From: Chloroflexota bacterium
GTDB taxonomy: Bacteria > Chloroflexota > UBA6077 > FW602-bin22 > CADDYW01
Assembly: GCA_021323915.1 (NCBI GenBank)
Contig: JAJPKB010000635.1
Coordinates: 1-34,576 of the forward strand
Length of the DNA: 34,576 nt
Direction of reading: 5' to 3'
Part shown: positions 15,876-24,419 of the stretch, in pieces
Numbering within the stretch: position 1 is the first letter of the stretch
Layout: each line of letters starts with the position of its first letter
Notes under the pieces: generated by a model
The model's database searches: none
Told to the model about the DNA's origin: nothing
What the model saw: only the letters and a program-made list of their open reading frames with translations
Translations under genes and position numbers: made by a program

Positions 15876-16901
15876 TTATTCGACGGTCACCCCGAGGCTC
15901 TTGCCGGTCTCGACGATGGCGTTCCAGGTGGCCTCGGCGACCGGGATTCCGTCGCGCAGACGGTCCTCTTTGCTGCGACGCTCTGGCTCGCCGGGGAGCA
16001 TGACTGCCGAGAAGCCCGGCGCCGGGGGGATTTCCTTGATCCGGCCCAGGTGGTAGTCGGCAGACTTCCTGTAGTCGGCGAGGGGATGGAAAGTAGACGC
16101 GTCGACCGCGATGATGACCGCGCCACCGCGGCGCCCCGCGCCGTTGAACTTTTCGCCGGGCGCCAGCGCGCCGCCGAGCAGCTCCACCACCATCGCCAGG
16201 CCGTAGCCCTTGTGGCCGCCGAAGGGCAGGAGCATGCCGCCGGCGTAGAGATCCTCCGGATTGGTGCTCGGATTGCCGTTCTTATCGAGGATGCAGCCCG
16301 GTGGCAACTGCGCGCCCTTCGCGCGCGCGGCCTGGACCTTCCCCTCCGCGATCATCGTCGTCGCGAAGTCGACGAGCATATCGGGCAGCTCGCCGCCGGG
16401 GATACCGATGCTGATCGGGTTGGTGCTGAGGGCTCGCGCCGCGCCGCCGAACGGCGCGGCGATTCCGGGGCCGCCGCTGCCGCCGACGCAGACGAACGCG
16501 ACGACGTCCTTCGCTGCCGCGCGGCTCGCCCATTCTCCCAGCCGACCGATGTGATTGCAGCGGACGATCGAGACGACCACGGCCTTGGATTCCTTCGCCT
16601 TGCGCACCGCGACCTCGGTGGCGAACGCCGCGGCGATGTGTCCGAACGCGTACTTGCCGTCGACCAGAGCGCTGCCGGCGGTCTCCTCGACAACCTCCGG
16701 ACGGGCGTCAGGCACGATTCCGCCCCGACGGATCGATTCGACGTACGCGGGAATTCGGAGAACGCCGTGGGAGTCGTGGCCGACGAGGTTGCTCTCGACC
16801 AGGACGTCGGCCATCTGCCCGGCAAGGTCGGGAGGGGTTCCGGCCGCGACGAAGATCCGTTTGGTCGCGTCGTGAAGGCGCTTGGCGGTGAGCGTTAACA
16901 T
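15876..16901 (-). CDS. Malate/L-lactate dehydrogenase-family oxidoreductase
   Basis: A 341-residue NAD(P)-dependent dehydrogenase of the Ldh_2 family (malate, L-sulfolactate, ureidoglycolate, imine reductases), not related to ordinary Rossmann LDH/MDH. The hallmark VGHDSHGVLRIP is near residue 40; CNHIGRLGEWA and LSTNPISIGIPGG in the middle and GGHKGYGLAMVVELL near the C-terminus fit throughout. The start is the ATG behind AGGAGAGGA; the longer ORF-track start runs into the rraA-like gene. It follows the RraA-like gene by 14 bases, so the two form an operon and may serve one 2-hydroxy-/2-oxo-acid pathway. The substrate cannot be chosen from sequence. Confidence 0.88.
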   Translation of the reverse strand: MLTLTAKRLHDATKRIFVAAGTPPDLAGQMADVLVESNLVGHDSHGVLRIPAYVESIRRGGIVPDARPEVVEETAGSALVDGKYAFGHIAAAFATEVAVRKAKESKAVVVSIVRCNHIGRLGEWASRAAAKDVVAFVCVGGSGGPGIAAPFGGAARALSTNPISIGIPGGELPDMLVDFATTMIAEGKVQAARAKGAQLPPGCILDKNGNPSTNPEDLYAGGMLLPFGGHKGYGLAMVVELLGGALAPGEKFNGAGRRGGAVIIAVDASTFHPLADYRKSADYHLGRIKEIPPAPGFSAVMLPGEPERRSKEDRLRDGIPVAEATWNAIVETGKSLGVTVE

Positions 16902-16915
16902 CGGCTTGTCCTCTC

Positions 16916-17647
16916 CTAAAATGGGTTCTGCTTGCGGTATTCTTCGTATTCTCGTAGGACCTCTTCGCTGGGCGGGTAGCACTCGTCGATGGTTCTGAAG
17001 CCCTTCTGGAGGGTCGCGCGAAGGAAGTTCTCCTTGTGCTCGGTGGCGTAGGCGCGATCGGCGACCTCACGGGCAATGGCCCGGGGAATCACCAGCACTC
17101 CCTGGGCATCGCCGAGCAACAGATCCCCGGGCACCACCGCGACGCCGCCGCAGCGAACGATCTCGTTTAACCCGACCCCGATGATCCGTCGCCCGCTTCC
17201 GGCCGCGTGGGCTCCTCGAATGTAGATGGGCAGGTCGACGGTGCGGAGGTAGTGCAGATCGCGAATCGCGCCGTCGACGACCATGCCTGCCCCGCCGCGG
17301 ACGATAAAGCGGGTCGCGATCACGTCGCCGATGAAGCCGGCTCCGGTCTCGCCACCGGAGTCGACCACGAGCACGTCGCCCGGACCGCTGAGCTCGACGG
17401 CCCGTTTGTTGATCGCGCTGCCCAGGGCGGTTTGCTGGTCGCGTACGTCGGGTCGGATCGGGACGTAGCGCAGGGTGATCGCGCGCCCGACCATCTTTCG
17501 GTCGGGTCGGACCGCGGTCAGTCCCTCGATGAAGCTATTGGGGTAGCCGAGACTCGAGCACACCGCCCAGGCCGAATCAGTCGACACCGTGAGTAATCGC
17601 TCGAAGATCTCGCGCTCTTCCGGGTCTTGGGCGCCGTTTGGTGGCAT
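16916..17647 (-). CDS. RraA-like / HMG aldolase-family protein
   Basis: A 243-residue member of the RraA/HMG (4-hydroxy-4-methyl-2-oxoglutarate) aldolase superfamily. The active-site signature is complete: GAGFIGDVIATRFIVRGGAGMVVDGAIRDLHYL, with the Asp/Arg-Asp used for metal and pyruvate binding in the aldolases. A C-terminal helical tail rich in Glu/Arg (EEVLREYEEYRKQNPF) is present. GGGAGGAA precedes the ATG. As the first gene of a pair with an Ldh_2 dehydrogenase, an aldolase/decarboxylase role in 2-oxoacid breakdown is more likely than RNase E inhibition, but the substrate is not known. Confidence 0.82.
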   Translation of the reverse strand: MPPNGAQDPEEREIFERLLTVSTDSAWAVCSSLGYPNSFIEGLTAVRPDRKMVGRAITLRYVPIRPDVRDQQTALGSAINKRAVELSGPGDVLVVDSGGETGAGFIGDVIATRFIVRGGAGMVVDGAIRDLHYLRTVDLPIYIRGAHAAGSGRRIIGVGLNEIVRCGGVAVVPGDLLLGDAQGVLVIPRAIAREVADRAYATEHKENFLRATLQKGFRTIDECYPPSEEVLREYEEYRKQNPF

Positions 17648-17763
17648 GGTCGTTCCTCCCGCTCAACTGTCACTCGGTCTGGCTGCCGCCGAGGGCGATT
17701 CTATCAGATTTGATCCTGAGGAAAGACAAACCGGGGAGAGATGGGGGAGCAGTCGGTCAGGGC

Positions 17764-17779
17764 CGTTTCACGTGAAACA
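17764..17779. promoter_or_regulatory. parS-like centromere site
   Basis: CGTTTCACGTGAAACA matches the bacterial consensus TGTTTCACGTGAAACA at 15 of 16 bases and contains a perfect 14-bp palindrome. It lies in the gap between two genes, about 4 kb from parB. ParB would load here as a CTP-dependent clamp. Confidence 0.85.
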
Positions 17780-17794
17780 ATCGAGGCAGGTCGT

Positions 17795-18484
17795 CTACCG
17801 ACGGAATATGTCGAGGAAGCGATCTTCGTACTCGTCGAAAAGGCCCCAGCGGTCGAGCTCGGTCTTCAGTTGGACCGGCTCCACTTCGCCCGCGGCGACG
17901 CCGGCGAACATCTCGTCGATTCGGGCCCGGGCGGCGCGCGGCACGCCGCGATCGGTCCCGAGCAAGCCACGTCGTCCGAGATCACCGAGCGTCTGGCCGA
18001 GCGAGCCGATCGTCAGATCGTGGATGAACTTCATCAGCGACACGTCCCAGTAGTGGTCGACGCCACGGATCACCGCGGCGTGAACCTGGTTTTCGCGATC
18101 GAGCTGATCGGCGAGCCGCTGGGCCACAACGTCCGGGGGATCCGAGAGGATCGTCGTCTCCTTCAGCTCGTTGCGGTAGGTATAGAGCAGGCCGGGCGCG
18201 TTGGGCCCGTACGACGTGAGCAGGTAGCGAGCGAACTCGACCCCGTGCTCGAAGCCATCGAACAAGTTCAGCAAGTACGACGGCGTGACAAGCTGCGGTC
18301 GGTTCGCGGTCACCGCGCCGGTGCGAATCACCGCCTCTTCCGACGGACGATCGGCATCGGCCAGGACCGGCGCGGTGACCAGGTGATAGGTCACCGTCGT
18401 GATGCCAAAGGTGGCCAGAGGTTGGCCCGGCGCCCGCACGACCGTCGTCTGTTCGGCGATAGCCTGGATGTCGCTCGGATCCAT
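17795..18484 (-). CDS. Conserved-looking protein of unknown function
   Basis: A 229-residue soluble, mostly helical protein that I do not recognise. No signal peptide, membrane segment or nucleotide-binding loop is seen. It opens with MDPSDIQAIAEQTTVV, contains a conserved-looking central block (TPSYLLNLFDGFEHGVEFARYLLTSYGPNAPGLLY), a run DVSLMKFIHDLTIGSLGQ, and an acidic C-terminus ending DEYEDRFLDIFRR. The ORF-track start at 18577 is upstream of the promoter; the ATG at 18484 follows AAGGAAG and lies 35 bases after a good -10 box. Codon use is like its neighbours. The parS-like site stands 15 bases past its stop. Confidence 0.6.
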   Translation of the reverse strand: MDPSDIQAIAEQTTVVRAPGQPLATFGITTVTYHLVTAPVLADADRPSEEAVIRTGAVTANRPQLVTPSYLLNLFDGFEHGVEFARYLLTSYGPNAPGLLYTYRNELKETTILSDPPDVVAQRLADQLDRENQVHAAVIRGVDHYWDVSLMKFIHDLTIGSLGQTLGDLGRRGLLGTDRGVPRAARARIDEMFAGVAAGEVEPVQLKTELDRWGLFDEYEDRFLDIFRR

Positions 18485-18518
18485 CGGCTGCTTCCTTCGT
18501 TGAGTCGTTTGATGAGGA

Positions 18519-18548
18519 AGTATACGGTACGCGGGAGATTGACGCCAA
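18519..18548 (-). promoter_or_regulatory. Promoter of the 229-residue unknown gene
   Basis: Minus strand TTGGCG, 18 bases, TATACT, then about 35 bases to the ATG at 18484. Both boxes are close to the sigma-70 consensus. Confidence 0.6.
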
Positions 18549-18631
18549 CCCGATCGACGTTTATGATGGTCACACAAACGTATATATGTACGTCAATCCA
18601 TTCCGTTGGCACCCTTCCTCGGCGACGGCGA

Positions 18632-20296
18632 TCACGTCTCCGCGCTTCCCCGTGGCCACCGTAGACGTGCCACCAGATCCGGTCGGCTAGCCGCGATCAT
18701 TCTTTCCCGGGGGGTCTGCCCATCGGCGTTCCGAGCTTCGATGTCGGCCCCTCGGGAGATCAGGAGATCGATGACCTCTCCGGCCTCGGGCGTCTCCGGC
18801 TTCAGGCAGTGGAGCGGGGTCTCGCCAAGCTCGTCGCGGACGTTGACGAGCGAGGGATCGCCGTCGAGCAGACGGCGCAACCGGTCCGTCAGGCCAAACC
18901 GCGCGGCGTCGTGAACGCCCGCGCGCGGACGGAGCACCTCGACCACGCGCTCGGCGTTGTGGTGATAGGCCCAGCCCAACGGGGTGGCATGGAACCGTGA
19001 GTCTCGCAGGGTGACGCGGGCGCCGTGCTTCAGGAGCAGCTCGATCACCGGCAGCCGACGCTCGTCGTACCGGTGCGGATCGCCACCCGCGCCCAGCGGA
19101 ACCCCTGCCGCCAGAAAGTGCAGCACCGCGCCGCCCGGTCGATTGACCCCGGGGACCTCCTGGTTTACCGCGGCCCCCAGCCCGAGCAGGAATTCGACTG
19201 TCTCCAGCCGAGAGTGCAGACACGCGAAATAAAGCGCCTGACTCAGGATGTTCGCGCGCGTCCGCTCGCAGCGGAACCGATTCTCGTAGGGGTCCGCCAG
19301 GCGACCGGCATCCGACGTCAGGCTCCCGTCGGGATTGACGAAGCGCTTGACCACCTCGAGCCTGCCGAGTCCGGCGGCGAAACGCATGTCGAGCGTGGCG
19401 CCGAAACGGGCCAGGAGCTCGGCCAGGTCGGTGAAGCCGAAGCACAGGGCATAGGCCATCGGCATGCCGCTCCCATCAGGCCCGTCCACCGCCGCGCCGC
19501 CCTCGAGCAGCGCACGGGCCACGCCGACAGCGTTGTAGCTGACCGCGGACTTGAGAGGAGTTCCGTTGTCGACGTCCACGTCCGCGCCGGCCTGGATGAG
19601 CGCGCGGGCGAGCTGGTAATCGTTACGGTGCGGATTGCTGCCGTTGAACACCGCCTCTGCCAGGCAGTGAAGCGGGATCGAGTCATTCGGAATCGTGGTC
19701 GGCGTGACGTCAGCACGCACCCAGCGCGGGTTCGCCGCGGTGGGATCCGCGCGAAGCAGCGCGCGGAGACTGTTCAGATCGCCGGACCGAACGGTGGCGA
19801 TCACTTTCTGAACGCCAGGATCGAGATACAAATAGCTTTCGTACTTCCGCCAGAACGCGTAGCCTTGCTCGTTGGCGACGACCAGGCGCGCATCTTCCTC
19901 GGAGAGCGTATTCGCGTCCGGGTCGTAGTGCTGGAATCGCTCCTTAGTGTGGACGCACGAGAGCAGCCGCACTCTGGTATCCCGATCGGCCGCGGCGAAC
20001 GCCGCGCGAAGCCAGGCGACGCGCTTCTCGACGCGTTCGATGCCCTCGACGTGCGATTTGAGCTTCGGCCAGGAGGCGAAGCCATACTCCCGGGCGACGA
20101 CAAGCTGCGCGTCGCTCAGCGACAGCCTCGCGTCGCGAGCGTTTACCGCGGAAAAGGGGGAGAGCCGCGGGTGCACCGCGCAGCGAGCGATCGCTTCGGA
20201 ATCCCCGGCCTGAAGGCGTCTCAGAAGATCCTTTGCCTGACGGCGGAGCTGAAGCAGATTGGGACGAGGAGGCAAGGTAGCGCTCACGACGAACAT
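18632..20296 (-). CDS. Ankyrin-repeat protein
   Basis: A 554-residue ankyrin protein. The N-terminus (LRRQAKDLLRRLQAGD, HPRLSPF, LSDAQLVVAREYGFASWPKLKSHVEG) is the short helical module often found before bacterial ankyrin repeats and is partly repeated at ~130-155 (ARLVVANEQGYAFWRKYESYL). From ~165 on come repeats with typical cores such as ALIQAGADVDVDNGTPLKSAV, ELLLKHGARVTLRDSRFHATPLGWAYHH and DLLISRGADIEARNADGQTPRE. These repeats mediate protein binding; the partner is unknown. No signal peptide or enzymatic domain. Downstream of it (minus sense) is the promoter region of the 229-residue unknown gene. The 221 bases upstream show nothing clear. Confidence 0.85.
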   Translation of the reverse strand: MFVVSATLPPRPNLLQLRRQAKDLLRRLQAGDSEAIARCAVHPRLSPFSAVNARDARLSLSDAQLVVAREYGFASWPKLKSHVEGIERVEKRVAWLRAAFAAADRDTRVRLLSCVHTKERFQHYDPDANTLSEEDARLVVANEQGYAFWRKYESYLYLDPGVQKVIATVRSGDLNSLRALLRADPTAANPRWVRADVTPTTIPNDSIPLHCLAEAVFNGSNPHRNDYQLARALIQAGADVDVDNGTPLKSAVSYNAVGVARALLEGGAAVDGPDGSGMPMAYALCFGFTDLAELLARFGATLDMRFAAGLGRLEVVKRFVNPDGSLTSDAGRLADPYENRFRCERTRANILSQALYFACLHSRLETVEFLLGLGAAVNQEVPGVNRPGGAVLHFLAAGVPLGAGGDPHRYDERRLPVIELLLKHGARVTLRDSRFHATPLGWAYHHNAERVVEVLRPRAGVHDAARFGLTDRLRRLLDGDPSLVNVRDELGETPLHCLKPETPEAGEVIDLLISRGADIEARNADGQTPRERMIAASRPDLVARLRWPRGSAET

Positions 20297-20517
20297 CCTT
20301 GAACAGGCCGATCGAGCCGAGCCACATCGCCATGGCGTCCATCGAGGTCGACTGCTGGACCCGCGCGTTCAAGCGGAGCGCACCTCGACCACGGCCCGGA
20401 GCCAGGAGATTATCCCGCACCGCGGCTGCGCGGTCGGTCCCACCTGGTCAGTCTAGAGATTCATCGCCGGGGGAGAGGGACGGCGGGTATAGCCTGGCGG
20501 ATCGTCGATGGTTCGGA

Positions 20518-21849
20518 TCAGCCGCATGCCTCGTTGAAGACGAGGGGAAAGAAGATCCGGTACGACAATTTCGCGTTGGTGTGGCTTTCCATGCTGGCGA
20601 TTCTCCGCGCGGCGGCGAGTGCCCCGGACGCGTCGACCCGCCCGTAGGCGACGGACGAGCTGGGACAGCCTCCTCCGATGGCGACCGAGCCCTGCTCGAT
20701 CGCCTGGTCGACTTGGGAGTTGGAGAGGCCCGTATCCACCGACCAGACGAGCGCGGCGACTGCCGAGACGTACGGCGCGGCCATCGAAGTGCCGCTCTCC
20801 GACGCGTAGCCGGTGGAGCTCACGAAGCTCGGGACGGTGCTCCAGATACCGACGCCCGGCGCCGCGACGGCGATGTCCGACCCGCGATTCGAAAACGACG
20901 CGATAGCATCGTTCTGATCGGTCGCCGCGACGGATAGCACGTCGGGAATCGAGGCCGGATAGAACGGCTGGCTCGAGCCGTCGTTCCCCGCCGCGGCGAC
21001 CAGCACCGCCCCTTTGTTCCAGGCGTATTGGACCGCCTGGCTCAGGACTGGGTCCGGCGCGGTTCCTCCGAAGCTCAGATTGATGACGTTCGCGCCCGAA
21101 TCGGCCGCGTAGTGGATGGATTGGGCGATGTCGCTATCCGCCAGATTTCCGGTGCAGTCCGCTGCCTTAATCACGAGAATCGTGGCTCCGGGTGCCAGTC
21201 CGGCGACGCCGATGCCGTTGTCGAACGCCGCAGCGACGATGCCGCCGACGTGGGTTCCGTGCCCCTCGTCGTCCTGCACACCATTGATCGGCGGACACGT
21301 CGAGCTTGGCGAGCTGACGAAGGTCTTGCCGGCGATCAGGTGGATTGGCCGGTCGGGATGGCTGAAATCGTACCCGGTGTCGATAACCGCCACCGTCACG
21401 CTCGGCGAGCCGAGCGTCGTCTGCCAGGCGGTGGGAGCGTCGATTTTCGGCAATGCCCACTGCTCGGGATAATACGGGTCGTCGGGGATCATCAAGACGT
21501 GCCGAACGTAATCCGGCGACGCCACGTCAACGAGCCCGCTCTGCCGCAGTCGCCCGGCCGCGGCCTCCTCCTGCCCGGCTGCGACTCGAATCTTCAGGAT
21601 GCCCAGCTGCTGAATCGGTACCGGAGCTGCCAGCGCCCCAGCCACGCCGAGGATCCGCGCCTGATCGGCTCCCGGCTTGGCCTCGACCAGCACGATTCCG
21701 CTGACGAGGGGTTGGGTAGCCGTGGAGCCGGCGGGAGGGGTGGCGCGGCCAGCCGAAGCAGAGGACTGCCAGCCCGCGAGCCCGAGCGCCGTGGCGAGTA
21801 GCAGACCGATCAACAGCCGTCGCCAATTCCGGCGTTCCACGTGAAACAC
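20518..21849 (-). CDS. Exported S8 (subtilisin-family) serine protease
   Basis: A 443-residue subtilase. An Arg-rich start and hydrophobic LLIGLLLATALGLAG look like a signal peptide. A ~95-residue propeptide-like region (SGIVLVEAKPGADQARIL...) precedes the catalytic domain with Asp in AVIDTGYDFSHP, His in DDEGHGTHVGG, the oxyanion Asn in AAAGNDGSS and Ser in SGTSMAAPY. The chain ends YRIFFPLVFNEACG, close to the short hydrophobic PLV ending I recall on exported Chloroflexota proteins. The start is a GTG whose first codons (MFHVER) are encoded by a parS-like site, and no strong ribosome site precedes it, so the true start is uncertain. It lies 15 bases after parB on the same strand. Confidence 0.88.
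   Translation of the reverse strand: MFHVERRNWRRLLIGLLLATALGLAGWQSSASAGRATPPAGSTATQPLVSGIVLVEAKPGADQARILGVAGALAAPVPIQQLGILKIRVAAGQEEAAAGRLRQSGLVDVASPDYVRHVLMIPDDPYYPEQWALPKIDAPTAWQTTLGSPSVTVAVIDTGYDFSHPDRPIHLIAGKTFVSSPSSTCPPINGVQDDEGHGTHVGGIVAAAFDNGIGVAGLAPGATILVIKAADCTGNLADSDIAQSIHYAADSGANVINLSFGGTAPDPVLSQAVQYAWNKGAVLVAAAGNDGSSQPFYPASIPDVLSVAATDQNDAIASFSNRGSDIAVAAPGVGIWSTVPSFVSSTGYASESGTSMAAPYVSAVAALVWSVDTGLSNSQVDQAIEQGSVAIGGGCPSSSVAYGRVDASGALAAARRIASMESHTNAKLSYRIFFPLVFNEACG
21833..21848. promoter_or_regulatory. parS-like site inside protease start region
   Basis: Minus strand TGTTTCACGTGGAACG matches TGTTTCACGTGAAACA at 14 of 16 bases. It coincides with the first codons of the S8 protease gene and stands 16 bases downstream of the parB stop. 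Confidence 0.65.
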
Positions 21850-21864
21850 CCCCGCGTGTGGCGC

Positions 21865-22722
21865 CTACGACCGAGTCATTGCCTCGTAGAGCCCCTGAAG
21901 CTGCTCGTCGTTATAGAAGTGGATGATCAAGCGACCACCGTTCCCGCGTCGGACGACTTCGACCCGGGTGCCCAGCGCCTCCCGGAAAAGCTCTTCGATC
22001 TGGCGCGCCTCCGGATCCGGCGTCGGCGCCGCGCGCTCGCGCGTTCCGGACGGATTGTCGCGCCGCTGTCGGACGAGCTCTTCGGTTTGACGGACCGATA
22101 GCTGCCTCGCGACAACCTCGAGAAAGAGCGCCAGCACCTCGTCCGCCTCGCTCGCCCCGAGCAGGGCGCGAGCGTGCCCCTCGGAGATCTCTCCCCGCGC
22201 CAGCGCCTGGCGCACCGAGTCCGGCAATCCCAGCAGCCGCAGGCTGTTGGCGATCGTCGGCCGGCTCCGGCCCACGCGCCGCGCGACCTGTTCCTGAGTG
22301 AGGCCGAAGTCGGCCACCAGCTGCTGGTACGCCGCCGCCTCTTCGAGCGGGTTCAGGTCGGCTCGCTGAAGGTTCTCGACGAGCGCAAGCTCGAGCATCC
22401 CTTCCGGCGTCACGTCTTTGATCGCCGCCGGAATCCGCTCCAAACCCGCCTGCTTCGCCGCCGTCCACCGCCGCTCGCCCGCGATCAGGATGAACCCTTC
22501 ACCGCCTTCGGCCCGGGTCACGACGATCGGCTGGAGCACACCGTGGTCGCGGATGGAGCTGGCGAGCTCGGACAACTCTTCCGGGTCCATACGCTGACGG
22601 GGCTGCCGCGGATTCGGTCGGATCTCGTCGACCGGAATCTCGGCGACCCCCGTCCCGGCAGTTGGAATCAGCGCGCCCAGTCCTCGCCCAAGTCCACCTC
22701 TTCCCGCGACCACGTTCGACAC
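21865..22722 (-). CDS. parB: Chromosome-partitioning protein ParB
   Basis: A 285-residue ParB/Spo0J. In order: the N-terminal GLGRGLGALIP (ParA-stimulating tail type); the CTP-binding/ParB-N domain with RPNPRQPRQRM, GVLQPIVV, AGERRWTAAKQAG (GERRxRA box) and ENLQRADLNPLEEA; a helix-turn-helix (LTQEQVARRVGRSRPTIANSLRLL); a linker; and a C-terminal dimer domain (RLIIHFYNDEQLQGLYEAM). It starts at GTG 22722, but a second GTG four codons later is better spaced from AGGAG. Binding sites of parS type lie just downstream and ~4 kb away. The usual parA partner is not directly upstream, where a pseudogene stands instead. Confidence 0.93.
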   Translation of the reverse strand: MSNVVAGRGGLGRGLGALIPTAGTGVAEIPVDEIRPNPRQPRQRMDPEELSELASSIRDHGVLQPIVVTRAEGGEGFILIAGERRWTAAKQAGLERIPAAIKDVTPEGMLELALVENLQRADLNPLEEAAAYQQLVADFGLTQEQVARRVGRSRPTIANSLRLLGLPDSVRQALARGEISEGHARALLGASEADEVLALFLEVVARQLSVRQTEELVRQRRDNPSGTRERAAPTPDPEARQIEELFREALGTRVEVVRRGNGGRLIIHFYNDEQLQGLYEAMTRS

Positions 22723-22837
22723 TCCTCATTCGTACGCCCGGACCTTGCTCGACCGAGCTGACGGTCGCGTTTTATCACAACGACCCGTTGGTGGCAAGCC
22801 GCGAAGACCGTTGTATCCCCTCAGGCAGCACCGTTCG

Positions 22838-23347
22838 TCAACGGGCGTTTCGCGGCGCAATCACCGCTGGGCGCCGTCGACGGACAAACACCCGGCCGGC
22901 AAGTGGGACCAATGCGAAAACGCACCGATGGGCGAACGCATCGCCGATCCGGCCATAGATCGTAGTAACGCCGCGCGTCGGGATGCGCGCCAGCAAAATG
23001 CCGCTCTCGCCGGCGCGGCCACGCTGACAGGCGCGAGCCAATGAGGCGGTCAGCACCGTAGGGCAGGGTGTAATGGATTCCCCGGAGCAGCGGCAACGCG
23101 ATCAGACCGACGATCAAATCAAAGAGAGTGCCTTCACCCCCGCGCCTGCCGACGAGGATGCTCACAGCACAAGCGACGAAGACCGATAGCAGCGCGACCC
23201 GCGCGTGCGGCGTGGTGTGGACAAAGCGCAAAAGGAAGATCGGGGCAATCCACGCCGCCAGGGGACGACCGATTGGTACGCCACGAAGGGCAGGAGCAGA
23301 AGTCCGATCAGCGGCCAGAGCCACTTCACACAATCGGCTCTGCCCAT
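22838..23347 (-). pseudogene. Decayed apolipoprotein N-acyltransferase-like gene
   Basis: Three reading frames together read as one protein with the middle lost. Frame 1 from an ATG behind GAGGAG at 23347 gives MGRADCVKWLWPLIGLLLLPFVAYQSVVP. A one-base loss near 23261-23264 shifts to frame 2, LAAWIAPIFLLRFVHTTPHARVALLSVFV ... IHYTLPYGADRLIG, typical multi-span membrane text. Near 23040 it moves to frame 3, ILLARIPTRGVTTIYGRIGDAFAHRCVFALV, which looks like the end of the nitrilase domain of Lnt-like proteins (…TIYxRIGDxFAxLC). The catalytic Glu-Lys-Cys part and some transmembrane helices are missing. The family name rests on recalled motifs. Confidence 0.6.
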
Positions 23348-23663
23348 CGCACCGTCTCCTCGTCGCCCGCCCCAGGAGACAACGTAACCACGAAAAGTCG
23401 CCGGCCGCGTCGCGGACGGTCAATCGCGGGTCAAAGCACGCTCATGATTTGGAGATTTGGCGCACCTTCACCTGACCCCGGTGCAGCCGGCGCGGCGGGT
23501 CGGTGCAGACTTTGGTGACACGGCTCGGTGACCCACGCAAGCGGTCGCTCGTCATGGACGCCGCGATGGGCGACGACTTCAGCCCATGCGTTCATCCTTT
23601 CACATCCACCAATTGGAATGGCAGCGCCGGACAAGGCATTAGCCACTCGCCTCGGGCCGCGCT
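23348..23663. other. 316-base gap with no supported gene
   Basis: Between the pseudogene start and the methyltransferase stop. A 54-codon minus-strand frame (MNAWAEVVAHRGV...) exists, but neither its start context nor its composition supports it. No promoter or hairpin of note was seen; it may be further remnant DNA. Confidence 0.5.
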
Positions 23664-24386
23664 TCAGTCCCCCTTCCGGCAGCGGCCGAAGAACAGCCAG
23701 GGAACTTCCCGGTTTCCCGGATGGAGACGTCCGCGCTCGCCGGTTTCTGGCGGCTCGATCGTTCGCTCGATCTGTAGACCGGCCGCGACCAGCGCATTGA
23801 GGTAGGTGCTCAGCATGCGGTGATGGGCTCCGACCTTGCCACGAACCCCGGCGAGATTCTCCGAGCGCCAGAACCTCTCGACGAAGTATCCACTGACTCC
23901 GCGACAAGCCTTTCCGTCGGAATGAACGAGCCACTCCGAGCCTGGCGTCTGAAAGCAAGGGTGGACGATCGAGAAGGCGAACCAGCCGCCGGTCCTCAGA
24001 ATCCGGTGGACCGTCTGAACCACGGCGTCGAGATCCGGAATGTCCATCAAGGCCAGGTGGCAGGCGACGCCGTCGAAAGATTCGTCGCGCACCGCGTCGA
24101 GAGTTTGCGCGTCCCCGTAGAGATAGCCGACGCCAAGCGGCTCGTCGCGCTCGTAGCGCCGGGCGATCTCGAGCATTCGGCGCGAGAGGTCGATCCCGAC
24201 TACGCTGGCTCCGCGCCGCGCGAGCGCCCGCGCCAGAATTCCCTGGCCGCAGGCGAGGTCGCAGAGCCGCTGCCCGGCCACGTCTCCGACGATCACCAGA
24301 AAAGGAGACAGCGTGGCATCGTTTGAGATCGCTGGCGCGATCTCATCGTACCAGTCGGCGATGTCGTCGTACGGGGTCGCCTGCAT
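23664..24386 (-). CDS. Class I SAM-dependent methyltransferase
   Basis: A 240-residue Rossmann-type methyltransferase. Motif I is LCDLACGQGILARALARRGA, followed by the acidic strand end VVGIDLSRRML that holds the ribose of SAM, then YLYGDAQTLD and FDGVACHLALMDIPDLDAVV (motif II-IV), and RILRTGGWFAFSIVHPCFQTPG. The acceptor cannot be predicted; the start TPYDDIADWYDEIA is common in small-molecule methyltransferases of this group. It lies 33 bases downstream of metH, so it may be cotranscribed with methionine synthase. Confidence 0.87.
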   Translation of the reverse strand: MQATPYDDIADWYDEIAPAISNDATLSPFLVIVGDVAGQRLCDLACGQGILARALARRGASVVGIDLSRRMLEIARRYERDEPLGVGYLYGDAQTLDAVRDESFDGVACHLALMDIPDLDAVVQTVHRILRTGGWFAFSIVHPCFQTPGSEWLVHSDGKACRGVSGYFVERFWRSENLAGVRGKVGAHHRMLSTYLNALVAAGLQIERTIEPPETGERGRLHPGNREVPWLFFGRCRKGD

Positions 24387-24419
24387 GCCCCCTGCTCTCC
24401 GGGTGACCCGGCGGCCGAC

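Noticed and set aside
23431-23958. 175-codon minus-strand ORF
   Set aside because: It mostly overlaps the methyltransferase in another frame and shows no recognisable domain or start site.
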